64,000 nucleotides of DNA from Plasmopara viticola (taxonomy: Eukaryota > Oomycota > Peronosporomycetes > Peronosporales > Peronosporaceae). Of the stretch, positions 1-10,300 are shown piece by piece (within the stretch, counting starts at the first letter, position 1; the number at the start of each line of letters is the position of its first letter). Position numbers and translations under genes: made by a program. The DNA is taken from assembly GCA_001695595.3 (NCBI GenBank), contig MBPM02000005.1, positions 992,001-1,056,000 on the forward strand. The letters are read 5' to 3'. Below the pieces are notes generated by a model that was not told where the DNA came from, did not search any database, and saw only the letters and a list, made by a program, of their open reading frames with translations.

Positions 1-73
1 ATAGTACTGAAGTTTATTACAGCAGAATACATAAGATTGTATCGCCTCGTGTGATCTTCTATGTTTTAGCTAC

Positions 74-1312
74 TCAGCAGGAAACGTTTACCGTGGATCC
101 AGGGAGACGATTATAAGAGTACAAGCAACCCTGAAGGAACAACCCGACGCAATCTGCAAACATGACACCGACCGTGTCCCCAACAGATGCAGCTCCAAGT
201 GCTAATTCAACATGACTTGAACAAATCTCCTTGGACAATAAAGTATACGCATTGACGTATACGCCTCCGCCGAGTAACCCCACGAAAAAACACACTGCCA
301 ATAACGACCAATTGTACCACCAGTGGGTAACCGCAATCAGTGTGAAAAACCCGAGTAAAAGCACTTGCAACACGGGCATTAGATACAAAATGGGTCTCGT
401 AGCTTGAAAGAACACCCCCGAGGATCTCGATAGAAACACCCCGGCTTGGTACGTCAAACCTGCTGCCGCGTAGAAACTCGCCCGCGCTTCTTCATCCTCC
501 ACTGGAAACCCAATCGCGGACCACACTCCCGTTTGCATGGTATATTCTGCAAAGTACACTGTCGTCAAGGGGACAATGTACGGTCCAAGGGTTAGAATAA
601 AGCGCAACTTGTCCTCGAATCGCATCGTCGATCCGTCGTGTATTGGCGCTTCCGTGTTTAATCTGTTGCAGTCTGTGTGTTCTTTCGTTGCTTCGTCACT
701 CTTGGCCTGCACACGCTCTGCCAGTGGCATATAATGGCAGGACCTTGCGGGGGGAAGCTTGGATCGATCGAGGACGAACATGAACACGAGCACGTAGAGA
801 ATGGGAAAGATCGTGGCAAGCTGCAGCGTCGTCTCGAAACTCAAGGTGCCCCAGATGTGGAGCACGGCGACCCACGCATAGCCACCGACGCCAGCAAGTC
901 CCGTACCGCTTGACCAGCACGTCAAGCAGCGCACGGGACTTGCGTAGAAGGCAGCCATGGCGAGAAAACTTGCCTCCATCATCCCAGACTGCAATCCAGA
1001 AAAGGCGACACCGAGCAATTGAAGCCAGAGTGAATGTTTTCCGTAAGCAACGACTAGAAAGCTGGTTGACATCCAGAGCGCGCCGACGATCGTGCGCTGA
1101 CGGTAGGACACGAGTTGAAACCAATACGGACCGGAAAGTTTGATGATCAACGCCGGAAAAATGTCAAAGAAGTAGACGATCGCCACGCCACCTGCTGCAA
1201 TCTCTTGCGCACCCGCAATCATGATCACATAGCCAATGTTATTGATGAACCCAAGTGCCCAGAACGCGACCAAGTTGCGGCGCGGTTCTGCGTCGACGGG
1301 TTTCCTGCGCAT
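74..1312 (-). CDS. CLN3/battenin-like lysosomal (vacuolar) membrane protein
   Basis: A 412-residue polytopic membrane protein. It begins RRNLVAFWALGFINNIGYV, the hallmark opening of the CLN3/battenin (yeast Btn1) family, and has about ten hydrophobic segments with a polar loop in the middle (around residues 185-235). The C-terminal part (FQATRPILYLMPVLQV, then ELALGAASVGDTVG) also fits the family; human CLN3 is 438 aa. CLN3 proteins sit in lysosome or vacuole membranes and affect luminal pH, basic amino acids and lipid turnover; the substrate cannot be read from sequence. The open frame extends upstream to 1438 only from a non-ATG codon and would run into the divergent NOSIP gene, so the ATG at 1312 is chosen. 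No intron is needed. No Cys-terminal prenylation box: the protein ends NVSC. Confidence 0.88.
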   Translation of the reverse strand: MRRKPVDAEPRRNLVAFWALGFINNIGYVIMIAGAQEIAAGGVAIVYFFDIFPALIIKLSGPYWFQLVSYRQRTIVGALWMSTSFLVVAYGKHSLWLQLLGVAFSGLQSGMMEASFLAMAAFYASPVRCLTCWSSGTGLAGVGGYAWVAVLHIWGTLSFETTLQLATIFPILYVLVFMFVLDRSKLPPARSCHYMPLAERVQAKSDEATKEHTDCNRLNTEAPIHDGSTMRFEDKLRFILTLGPYIVPLTTVYFAEYTMQTGVWSAIGFPVEDEEARASFYAAAGLTYQAGVFLSRSSGVFFQATRPILYLMPVLQVLLLGFFTLIAVTHWWYNWSLLAVCFFVGLLGGGVYVNAYTLLSKEICSSHVELALGAASVGDTVGVMFADCVGLFLQGCLYSYNRLPGSTVNVSC

Positions 1313-1407
1313 CGACGGATTAGGAGAGTCGAAAGGTGGTGTTAGAAATGATGTGGTGATTATGTAGACCTTGTGTACCGCTGGCCTTTCGACTATCAAA
1401 CCCCAGT
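1313..1407. promoter_or_regulatory. Divergent promoter shared by CLN3-like and NOSIP-like genes
   Basis: The two ATGs are only 95 bp apart. A perfect 9-bp inverted repeat, GTCGAAAGG at 1328-1336 and CCTTTCGAC at 1385-1393, lies 15-16 bp upstream of each start codon, so each gene reads CCTTTCGAC in its own sense direction. This symmetry suggests one element per gene (initiator, 5'-UTR element or factor site). That it controls both genes is inference. Confidence 0.55.
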
Positions 1408-2274
1408 ATGAGCCGGCACAGCAAGAACGCGACGGCAACGACGCACTTTACGTACCACGAGCGAGAAGCGGCTGGCCACGGTACACTCAAGCGTCGTTTT
1501 GGTCGTGACTCGCAGCTGTCATTTGGTGTGTGTTGCCTTTGTCTCGCCACGACGCATAGCCGCACGCCGCTCGTGTCCCCAGGGGGGTTTGTCTATTGCA
1601 AGGAATGTATCTACGCCAATCTCTTGGCGCAAAAGCGCGCAAATCAGGACAACATGGCAGCGTACGAGCGTTTTGTTGACACTCAGCATCAGAAAGAGCA
1701 GGACCAGCTGCTGCAGAAAGAGCGCAGGACGCTCGAGAAGGCACTAAATGCTGCGGAAGGCGTCGTGACTGGGTTCTTGTCGAAAGACCGGGATCAGGCT
1801 CAAGAGTTGGCGACTCGAAAGCTTCGGGAAAAGGTGGACCGAGCCACGGAGGATGAAAAACGTCAAGCCATGAAGAAAACGAGTTTTTGGATCCCTGAAT
1901 GTACTCCGAATCAAGAGGCCAGAGTGGATAAACCGGATCTCAAGACGAGAGACCCCATGAGTCTTGACGAATTGAAGCTCAAACACTTGATGCCCGTCAA
2001 ATTTGAATGGAATTTGGATGCCAATGGTACGTGGACTGTCTTGTGTGCAGTGACCAAGAAAGAGATTTCGCACCGACGTGCTGTCCTGTTACGACCGTCG
2101 GGCCAAGTGATTCTCGACACTTGTGTCAAGGACATGGTCTTGCCCACTATGACGTGTCCTGTGACCGGATTAAAGTTACGCAAGAAGGATATTGTGCACT
2201 TGCAAGCGGGTGGCACTGGCTTTAGTGCCCATAGTACAGTGGAAGCCAAGAAATATCGCCCGACAATGACCTAG
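1408..2274 (+). CDS. NOSIP-like RING/U-box E3 ubiquitin ligase
   Basis: 288 residues, complete ORF from ATG, no intron. The N-terminus has the NOSIP zinc-finger half: FTYHERE, then CCLC around residues 42-45 and CKEC around 64-67, within the family phrase TPLVSPGGFVYCKECI. A charged helical region (about 80-160) follows. The C-terminal second U-box-like half carries CAVTKKEI, LRPSGQVI, TCPVTGLKLRKKDIV and the near-invariant GGTGFSAH close to the end. Human NOSIP is 301 aa, so length and domain order match. Family members are nuclear/spliceosome-associated E3 ligases (first found as nitric-oxide-synthase-interacting protein). It is transcribed divergently from the CLN3-like gene and converges on the next gene with a 63-bp gap. 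Confidence 0.93.
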   Translation: MSRHSKNATATTHFTYHEREAAGHGTLKRRFGRDSQLSFGVCCLCLATTHSRTPLVSPGGFVYCKECIYANLLAQKRANQDNMAAYERFVDTQHQKEQDQLLQKERRTLEKALNAAEGVVTGFLSKDRDQAQELATRKLREKVDRATEDEKRQAMKKTSFWIPECTPNQEARVDKPDLKTRDPMSLDELKLKHLMPVKFEWNLDANGTWTVLCAVTKKEISHRRAVLLRPSGQVILDTCVKDMVLPTMTCPVTGLKLRKKDIVHLQAGGTGFSAHSTVEAKKYRPTMT

Positions 2275-2337
2275 CGATGCTTATGAGGTTCTACATAGCA
2301 ATCATTTACTGCAACGGCTCCAACATTGGTCGACTGT

Positions 2338-3871
2338 CTAAACATGGAGCTTGGAATATTGATCGAGTCGTTGTGGGGCTACAACACGTTGTGTTCCAAA
2401 AGCTTGGTACACTTCCCTCTGAATAGCATCGGGTTTCTTGCCCTGGCGCACAAAGTTGCGTACTCCTTGCAGCGTCTGATCGGTCACGTCCGCAACGGAA
2501 AAGATCGTAGCCCCAAGTTTTTCATCTTTTGCCTCTAACGAATCTTGTGGCCTCGCCTTGTTCAATGATAGATGGAGCAACTCCGAAACAGCTTGTACCT
2601 CCTTTTTCGGTACACTTTGCCCAACCAAACTTTCTTCAACAATAAAAATTGCATTGTCTGCTTCACAATCTGCCACTCAAAATGGTAAGCTTACCAGTAA
2701 AGCTTCCAAGCATAGTTTACTTACCGAGTCCACAAGTCTTGGCAGCCGCAATCCCAGCTTGATAGCTTTCCGAGATCAAGACGACGAGCTCACCATGGCC
2801 ACTTTTCGACTGATCCACTGTCGCTTCCTCCTCTAAGTGCGCTATAAATTCCTGTGGGGTCCAAAGAGTGGAGGAAATGCCATGTCTATACAACAAGCCT
2901 CTTGCCAATTGTGGCGTTAAATCATGTTCTCTCAAAGACTTTTCATTCGAAGCAGCCGCTATTGAAGTCTCGCCCTGGTCACTTGGACTGGAAACTATCC
3001 TCATGTGCGCCACTCCACGCTCATGACACACTGAAGCGATAAAAGTAAGCACCGCTGACAAGGGATTAAAACACACATCAAAAGCATCGATGATCGACAG
3101 AGGTAGTGGTGGTTCACACAGTGGCAAGACAGCCACAGAGCAAACTGCCGCCTTTTCCTTCATTGCCTCAGTCTTTAATTCCGCAGCGTACGCTGCCGTC
3201 TCTTCATTAAGCTCCACCTCGATCACTTTCATCCTCATTCTACGCTCCATCACGTGAATGCCCACGTTCTCCCAGTCAATATCGATTGAAACTTCACCAG
3301 GTTTTGTCAAAGTGTCGGTCAAAAGTGTCAAAAGATGATCTCCATGCTTTCGCTTTGACGTTATTGACAGAGACGAGGTGGTAGGAGCTAGACGCACGAC
3401 ACTCTCTCGGTACTTAACATCCGCTTTTAAGGCATCGTCCCGTTTCATCGCGTCGTACCAGTGCCATAGACCCCACGCAAGTCCGTAGCTTCCAGCTGCT
3501 AGACGCAAAGCTTGCACTGACTTGACGAGAACCAGTCGCTTCCCAATGGCGACAGAGTGCGAGCTAACAAGCGCTGTCTCGTGGACAAGGGCGGAGAAGG
3601 GAAGGCCTGACGCCGCGGCAATGTGGTGCACTGGGACCGAGTTCCACACGACCGACGGAAGGACGTTGGCGAAGGCGAACCGCAACGCAAAACGAAGCGG
3701 AATCGGACGCTGCTCAAGCTTGAGACAGGCTTCAGTGAAGCCAAGCGTCAAGGTGGCAAAGAACGCACTGCCCACACCGATCAAGTGAGTCCATGGTGCG
3801 CGAGGCGGTGCCGATGGAAAATCGGTCGAAAGCACCTCCATGTATCGAATCTGTCTTCGTGTGTCCCACAT
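2338..3871 (-). CDS. Two-exon gene, protein with GCN2/HisRS anticodon-domain-like C-terminus
   Basis: Exon 1 is 3871-2725 and exon 2 is 2669-2338, joined across a 55-bp GT-AG intron (donor CTCG/GTAAGT, acceptor GGCAG/ATTG). The splice gives 492 residues in one frame; without it the frame stops at once after the donor, which supports the intron. The N-terminal 140 residues hold two hydrophobic stretches (about 27-45 and 118-135). The C-terminal half has alternating strands and helices (ARGLLYRHGIS, ELVVLISE, then AIFIVEES and a VP-K-KE-V segment) resembling the anticodon-binding-like domain at the end of GCN2 kinases and HisRS. No kinase motif is present. The GCN2 relation is my reading of the pattern and is tentative; the gene model is firmer than the name. 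An alternative start is the Met at 3841. Confidence 0.7.
2670..2724 (-). other. 55-bp intron
   Basis: GTAAGT donor and TGGCAG acceptor on the minus strand. The exon frames match only when it is removed (codon split G/AT gives Asp). Confidence 0.75.
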
Positions 3872-5263
3872 AAAGAATTCACATTGCTTGCTGTTGAATG
3901 CGCTTTTTGATTTTGATTAAAGCTGAAACAGTCGTTGCTGCCGCGGCTGAGGTGTGCCGAGTCATTACGTATAGCTTCCATACCAAGAAGTATTGCTGAA
4001 GTTTGATGCAAAGGATGGCAAAGGGTGGTCCTTGGATGTTTGTTTCTATGGAATGTTTTTGACGCATGATTTTGATGGAGACTTATTCTGCAAGTCGGCA
4101 GTTAATCTTTGAGCCATACAAAGGCAAAAGCATTATAGCTTAGCTTTGTATGTGTGCTCTGTATATCTGGCTGCGTCGGCCACAGGGCAAAGCCCCCACT
4201 TGTGGTTTTTGCAAAAAGCCCTATCTCACAGAAATTATAAAATCTTCGTCCTTCATGCGAGCACACCGTCAAAAGAAAGCATGTTGTTGTGGAAACGTGG
4301 TGCGTGAGTGATCTTAGCGGGCTCATAACATCTCTTGTTATTTTATTTGATCTATCTGAATGTTCTGCTACTAGACTTAAAAGTCATCGTCAAATGAGTG
4401 AAAGATACTACTGCTGAGGTCATGAGTACCAGTCCATTTTTTGCCATCATTGGCCAATGTGTTTTTGCAGTACAAAAAATTTAGAGCTTTTAAACATTCA
4501 TGAACTTCGAACAAGTGAAGCCGTCTGAGCTTGGCCTACGACACGGCTTAGAAATGAGCTTGACTTGAAACAGTGCGTATGCTTAGTCAACCATTTGCAC
4601 AAGTACAGTAGTGACTATATATGTACTTTATATATCTTGCAAAGCGTTTGTCTAATTTACTAGTAAGAACATCGAAGGAAAGCTAGCACCATAGTCCTTT
4701 GATAGTACCAAGAAAAGTTTTCAGCGGGCTCCGATACTGGCTTTGCCTTCAGCGTCATCCACAATGTTTTAGCAACGTCATTGGCTGCGCGTTATTGCAA
4801 CTCAATGAGGATAGACATATGGGAGATGTCTAGGTTTAGTCCAGGCAGCTTAGATCTACCGAATAAGACTGCCCGTAAATTACAAGGTGTTATTTGCCAA
4901 GACTTCGCACTGGTAAAGTTGCGAGTGCATGAGCCTTTAGGCAATACAAACCATACATCCTTATGGACGAAGACAAATACGCCCCATTTGCCTTCAAGAA
5001 TGGCTAGGAGGTTATTTCCGTTGAATACATTCAGCGTTGACTCCAACCTGCACGCTCAATAGACTTCGCCGACACACTTTTGCACTAAAAGAATTATGAG
5101 TTGGCCCAGATCAGCAAGATTGAAAAGTCGAACATGCCAAACACAGATCTATCAGTAGATTTCTTATCGTACGCAAATGTGTCAAGGACTTATCGGATAT
5201 CCAGATGCAATCGTGCTTGAAGACAATTATGCACATCTTTTGATCAATCTTCGATGCAGCAAA
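3872..5263. other. Gene-free interval
   Basis: AT-rich sequence with only short, patternless open frames (up to about 90 codons). I see no domain, repeat or transposon motif. Confidence 0.5.
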
Positions 5264-5565
5264 AGCAAACACGCGTTCCAAGCGCAACTTAGTGAATACT
5301 GCTCCATTTGAAGCGCCAATTCGTCCTACGGCCTCAGATACGGCAATTCTAGCTTCCTAGACAAGCAGACACGCGTATCAAGCGCAAACTAGCGAATACT
5401 GCTCCATTTGAAGCGCCGATTCGTCCTACGGCCTCAGATACGTCAAATCTAGCTTCCTGGACAAGCAGACACGCGTTCCAAGCGCAACTTAGTGAATACT
5501 GCTCCATTTGAAGCGCCGAATCGTCCTACGGCCTCAGATCAGTCAAATCTAGCTTCTTGGACAAG
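5264..5565 (+). repeat. Three tandem copies of a 100-bp unit
   Basis: The unit boundary word ACGCGT-[TA]-[TC]-CA recurs at 5271, 5371 and 5471, and each copy carries TACTGCTCCATTTGAAGCGC and CGTCCTACGGCCTCAGAT. Copies differ at a few scattered bases. Because 100 is not a multiple of three, the same coding phrase (RSKRNLVNTAPFEAP) appears in a different frame in each copy; in the last copy that frame continues open to a TAG at 5611. It may be a decayed gene fragment that was tandemly duplicated, or simple satellite-like repeat. No start codon or signal peptide could be tied to it. Confidence 0.85.
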
Positions 5566-7315
5566 TGCGTGGTATAAGGACTCGGACGGCTCTACGGACA
5601 ACGACGAGAAAATCCAGTAGCGTGATGACACAGTGTCTCCACCGAACGCACTGTGCATAGATTTTGCAATTGCCGTCTCTACACAGCTTGTACCGTGCTG
5701 TGAAAGACTCAACAATCATCAAAAGCTGGTGTAATGATGCAAAAAAACGCGGTCGATCATAGAGCATATTTGCATCGAAATACGAGATTTAAAAAGGAGC
5801 TTTCGCATGTTTAAGAATAAGTTTAGTAGGAGCTCTTGACATAAGGGACAATAGGGCGGAGGTTCTCAGGAAACAAGACAAACAAGTAGAGCCAAACAAG
5901 CAGAAGTTCAAAAATATAAGCTGATAGCTAAGAATGGCCTCCTACGCAAGAAAGCGGTAGTCAAACCCAAATGTTTTAGCGGTGAGATGATCGAGCAAAG
6001 ACAAATGTTTAATGAGAACTTAATCAGGTGATGCGATATCGCGGCTGACAACGGCTCTCGCTTGACGTCCGGGCGGAACACCGGTGCGTTATCGACGCGA
6101 TCGAAAGATACTTTCTGAGTCTAAAGTGCAATATTTTCTCATCCAAAAACAATACTCGAGTTCAGACTAAAAAATGAAGCGCTAAAGACGCCACTTAGAC
6201 CGCGTGAGTAGCGAATGGCCGTGTATAGCCTTTTACTAGAGCAGCGATTTATATCAACTGCATATACAATTGAACGTACTATCCGAGCACCGAAAGACAT
6301 ATTCATAACTCGTAAAGCACTAAAGCAGTGCATCAAATACTCATACCTCATGATTCTTTCTGATTTCCGAAGATTGAGACACAGTTTCGACGATGTCAAT
6401 ACTTCTAATCGCCAAGCTGCACATGCGACCGTTTTATTGCTTACAGAAAAAAGGTGATTGTTTAGGTCCTAAATATACTTGCAATAGTTTTAACATGATC
6501 GCATAACGGCTCAGCACCTTTCTTATATCCCCAAATTATCGTACGTCATTAACCATTTCGCCTCCGTCTATCTCCAGCTTTCCGCCACACATACGATCGC
6601 AAAGAAAAGCTTTACCATCTTTGCAGATTCTAGAAAACTAAACTTCCATTTGTACACAAGTGGAAAAAGGCGTGCCACATAGGCCTCCAACAAATGTCAG
6701 ATTAAATGGCACTTGGCGACTGCCGGCGAATTGTGTCGCACTAACGTAATTTTTACTCTATATAAATGCCTTCTTTTACATACAATTCCAATGTTCCTGT
6801 TTGCATTGCCGTGAAAAGTGGAGCTGGACCAGGTGTAATTGATGATGCGGTAGTCAAATTCAGCACATTGTGGTGAGTAAACATCAGATCACTTTTGCTT
6901 GCAGCTTCCGGCAGAAAAAGCTGCCAACGTAATGCTCCCATAACTATGATAAATCATCGGTTTAGGTAGCTTCATTACAATAGTCAAATGCCAGTTCACT
7001 TTCTTGTTTTGCTAACATAAGGAAATGGGGAATTTTAGTGTCTCAATCTCACGTGCGGGCACAACCATCCGGGCGAGGAGCCGAAGTTTCGATGCAGCTT
7101 AGACTATCACGACAAAAGAGAATCAATTTTAACCTGACATCTGCACTACACATGCTACTGACAAAAGTTTTGATTGCCGTAGAAGGAAACACATCGTTGT
7201 GCCCGTCATGCACTATAGAGAAAATCGATCGCCGTGACAGAATTATCAGCACTGAAAATAGGGCAATTTTTGTTAATTGGCTTCTGGGTAGTAGTAGCGC
7301 TGTTATAAAGCGTAG
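5566..7315. other. Gene-poor interval with a possible decayed ankyrin-like fragment
   Basis: Nothing here makes a credible gene. On the minus strand between about 6140 and 6370 a broken frame reads LMHCF, then DINRCSS and TAIRYSRG, loosely like an ankyrin repeat and sharing LMHCF with the frame at 19918-20475. There is no ATG start for it. Treat as a weak relic. Confidence 0.3.
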
Positions 7316-7374
7316 GTCATACCACGAAGCTGCTAAGTCGCTTTATGAAACGACTCAGCAGCTTCGAGTATGAC
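7316..7374. repeat. Near-perfect hairpin, arms about 24-25 bp
   Basis: Left arm 7316-7340 (GTCATACCACGAAGCTGCTA...) pairs with right arm 7351-7374, with a 10-base loop CTTTATGAAA. Only two or three positions mispair. It stands in gene-free DNA. It could be a small fold-back element or a precursor-like hairpin. Confidence 0.85.
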
Positions 7375-10300
7375 TTAACGGATAGTTATACTTAATGAGA
7401 GTCCAATCCTGTGACTGAACCTTTCAAACAGGTTAAGTCAGAAAATTGGACAGAATCCTTCGTACCAGTCTCATAAAATTTGTTGTTTAAGACACTATCT
7501 CACTCAAGCGACAATAGCAGGCCATTAATAACAAAAAATATTAATTTTAAAAAAGCTTGGAGCAATAATTGCGACTCTATACGGTCTTTTATTAGTCATA
7601 CGAATCCAAATCAATATGCAAAGACATCTTAACAGAGGGCTTATGGCCATTAAAGGCTTTACCATGAAAAATATCCTATTTTCTCTGTGACAAAAGTGTA
7701 AGTGTTCTTCTGTCGAGATCGTCATGAATGGTTGCAGTGAGCGTGACGAAATTTGTGATTTTATTGATTAAAGTTATAATGCTTAGAAATAACAACTTTT
7801 TTTTCGATCTTATGACCGTACTTACACAAGACTGAAGTAGTTCCTTATTAGTTGAGAAAGATGCACTAAAAGATACAAATGGCATATACAAGAAATGAAG
7901 GCATAGGAAACGTATGTTAGTAGCCGCGACCGTAGTTGACTCAATTTTAGTCGTGTTACATAAACATTGGTAACGGGGCTTTACGACCCAAGTCTGTGTC
8001 GCACTAATCGGAGGTACTACTTGCTATTTAAGCATAGCTGAGTGGTGTTTAATTTACATCGTCTAAAAACCACTGCTTGTGCAAATTACAAGAGATTATA
8101 ATGCTTCATATTCATTGTCAAGTATCTATCTTATGAAGATTTATCAATAAACCCTTAAAGTTCAGCTCGAATTTGAAATATACGAGCTATCTCAGGTCTT
8201 TGTGTCAATATTAATACTGCATATTGAAGTCATTTAGATCGCAACCTGTGACTTAATATTATATAACATAGAGCAAAGGTCAGCAACCTGGAACCGCGTT
8301 TCCTCTTGGCAAACAAAACAGTGCGTAAATTCGGCAGCCTTAAGGCACCTGATATTAATCTACATTTATATTTAAAGAAAGCGAGCTAAGACGACGCAGT
8401 GCGCATACTTGCCAGACATGTGGTATATACGAAATAAGCTGACATTGTTACTTGACCTCGAGAGAGTGCGTAATAGGTTGTACAAGGACCCGACGAGATC
8501 GACGCACGTTTAAAGATGTTCTGCAGCGAATAGAATGCTTTGTCAGAAGGTCTTTGAAGTAGTCGCCCCCGTCGTGGACGCTGGCACCGAAAGTAGACGT
8601 CTCACCCAAGCCAACGCTGCTCAAGTTGGGCGTAAGAATTATTTAAAGGGAGGGAAGAAAATATTTTCTGCTGTGAGCCAGAAGTGCCAAAATGACCCTT
8701 TCTACCTTGTTACAAGAAGGGCACCAGGCAGTGGCTCTAGCCTTCTTGGAGACTAATGTGCGAGCACGTGAATAAGCACTACCGTGTGACACCTCAGGAA
8801 AGGTGGCTTTTTATGTGAAGGCAAACTGAAATGTCGGCTGATGCAAATCTTCGTGTTGCATAACTATGCGTGCCATATAAGCTTACGCTTTCTTTAAAGC
8901 TCAACAAAGTAAAAAATAGTTTGGAGCTTCCGCTCCGAACCTCACCGATCTTCGGCAGACCACACGACTGATTGTCCGTAAATCGTCTCAAACCTTGCCG
9001 AGCTTGACGCAGGTGAAATTCTAGCTGCAATGGGGGCATATCTAGATAACACATCGGCAAATGACCAGATAGAATGTATTCCCTCCTTATAATGACTAAG
9101 ATCTATGGATGCCAGACAGCTAGATAAGCCCTGGTTTTGTAAGCTACCCTCTATCATTGCCTCCCGAAAGCCTGAAGGCTCTATTCGGCATTCAATTTCA
9201 CTTTCGAGTTTCCTCAAAGCATGATTATTGCACACGTTGCACCTTCGTATCGACCGCACTCGTGCGGACCCCGTTTATAAAGACGAAGGCTGTTATTTAA
9301 TCCGGGAGGTAGACAAATTTATTTAATGCCTCACTGTCAAAAAATTTTAGTCATGTGCTGAGTATCTACGAGCAAAAGAAACCTGGGTCACTGTAATTAA
9401 AATCTCGGTTAGTCTATTGGTAAAGCTTAAACCAAAAGCAGCGAAAACTGCTTGGTCTTAAGCCTAGATGCAAGATATGATCTCATACTGAGTGTGGCGT
9501 GGTTAGAGCACCACAGACGAAGTCAAATACCTTGGGTGTCATGCGCTAACTTTTGGTAAAGGTTTGGTGAAGTATGAATCGCCTTTTACTTTGGCGCAGA
9601 GACCCAAATTACGCGTACTCTGAGCCGAATTTGTCAATGCGTTTAACATTTTACATGAACACTAATACTTTCAAGAACGAAGTCTGAAAAATAGATGACA
9701 CGGAAGCAGTATATGCTGCAAGCCGGTGGTGGTATGGTTGACGATGAGTCAAGGGGGCCTTATACAATGCGTAAAGTAACATTAGCGAAGCAGTGCCTAT
9801 AAAAACTTTAATTGCTGCTTACTGCAAACGTCGTGGAAGGCTTTGGGCCTGGATACGAACTGCGAGTCTATGTGAAGTAACACATTTTCTTTTGAGCTCA
9901 GCTGCTTCCACTACAAACCGTACGAGGTGTAATTATCTACATTGCGGTCAATACTTAAAACACGCAAATGTAAAGGTACAAAACCTACTAAAACCAATCG
10001 TCGTGAAGGGCAGCCGCTGAATGTCAGGCGTATAACAATCAGTCAAGGGTCAAGGGTACCAAGCCGCATCTCTTTTAATATGTGTAAAATCGTACATATT
10101 TGCCTAGTAAAGACTCGAATGCGCACAACTATTCGTTGTACGCGAATGGAGATCGAGGTGGCAATCCACGATCGTGCTGATACGAATACGACAGAGAGCA
10201 CTTTTACAAGACTTCTGATCTGTTTAGGCAAGACGGTGTTGCATGGAGCGCATCGAGTAAAGAGGACCATCCCTTTATGCGGAAAAAATAAAGTATAATG

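Noticed and set aside
1320..1438. Extension of the CLN3-like frame upstream of 1312
   Set aside because: Begins at TTG, overlaps the NOSIP coding start and lacks homology to the battenin N-terminus.
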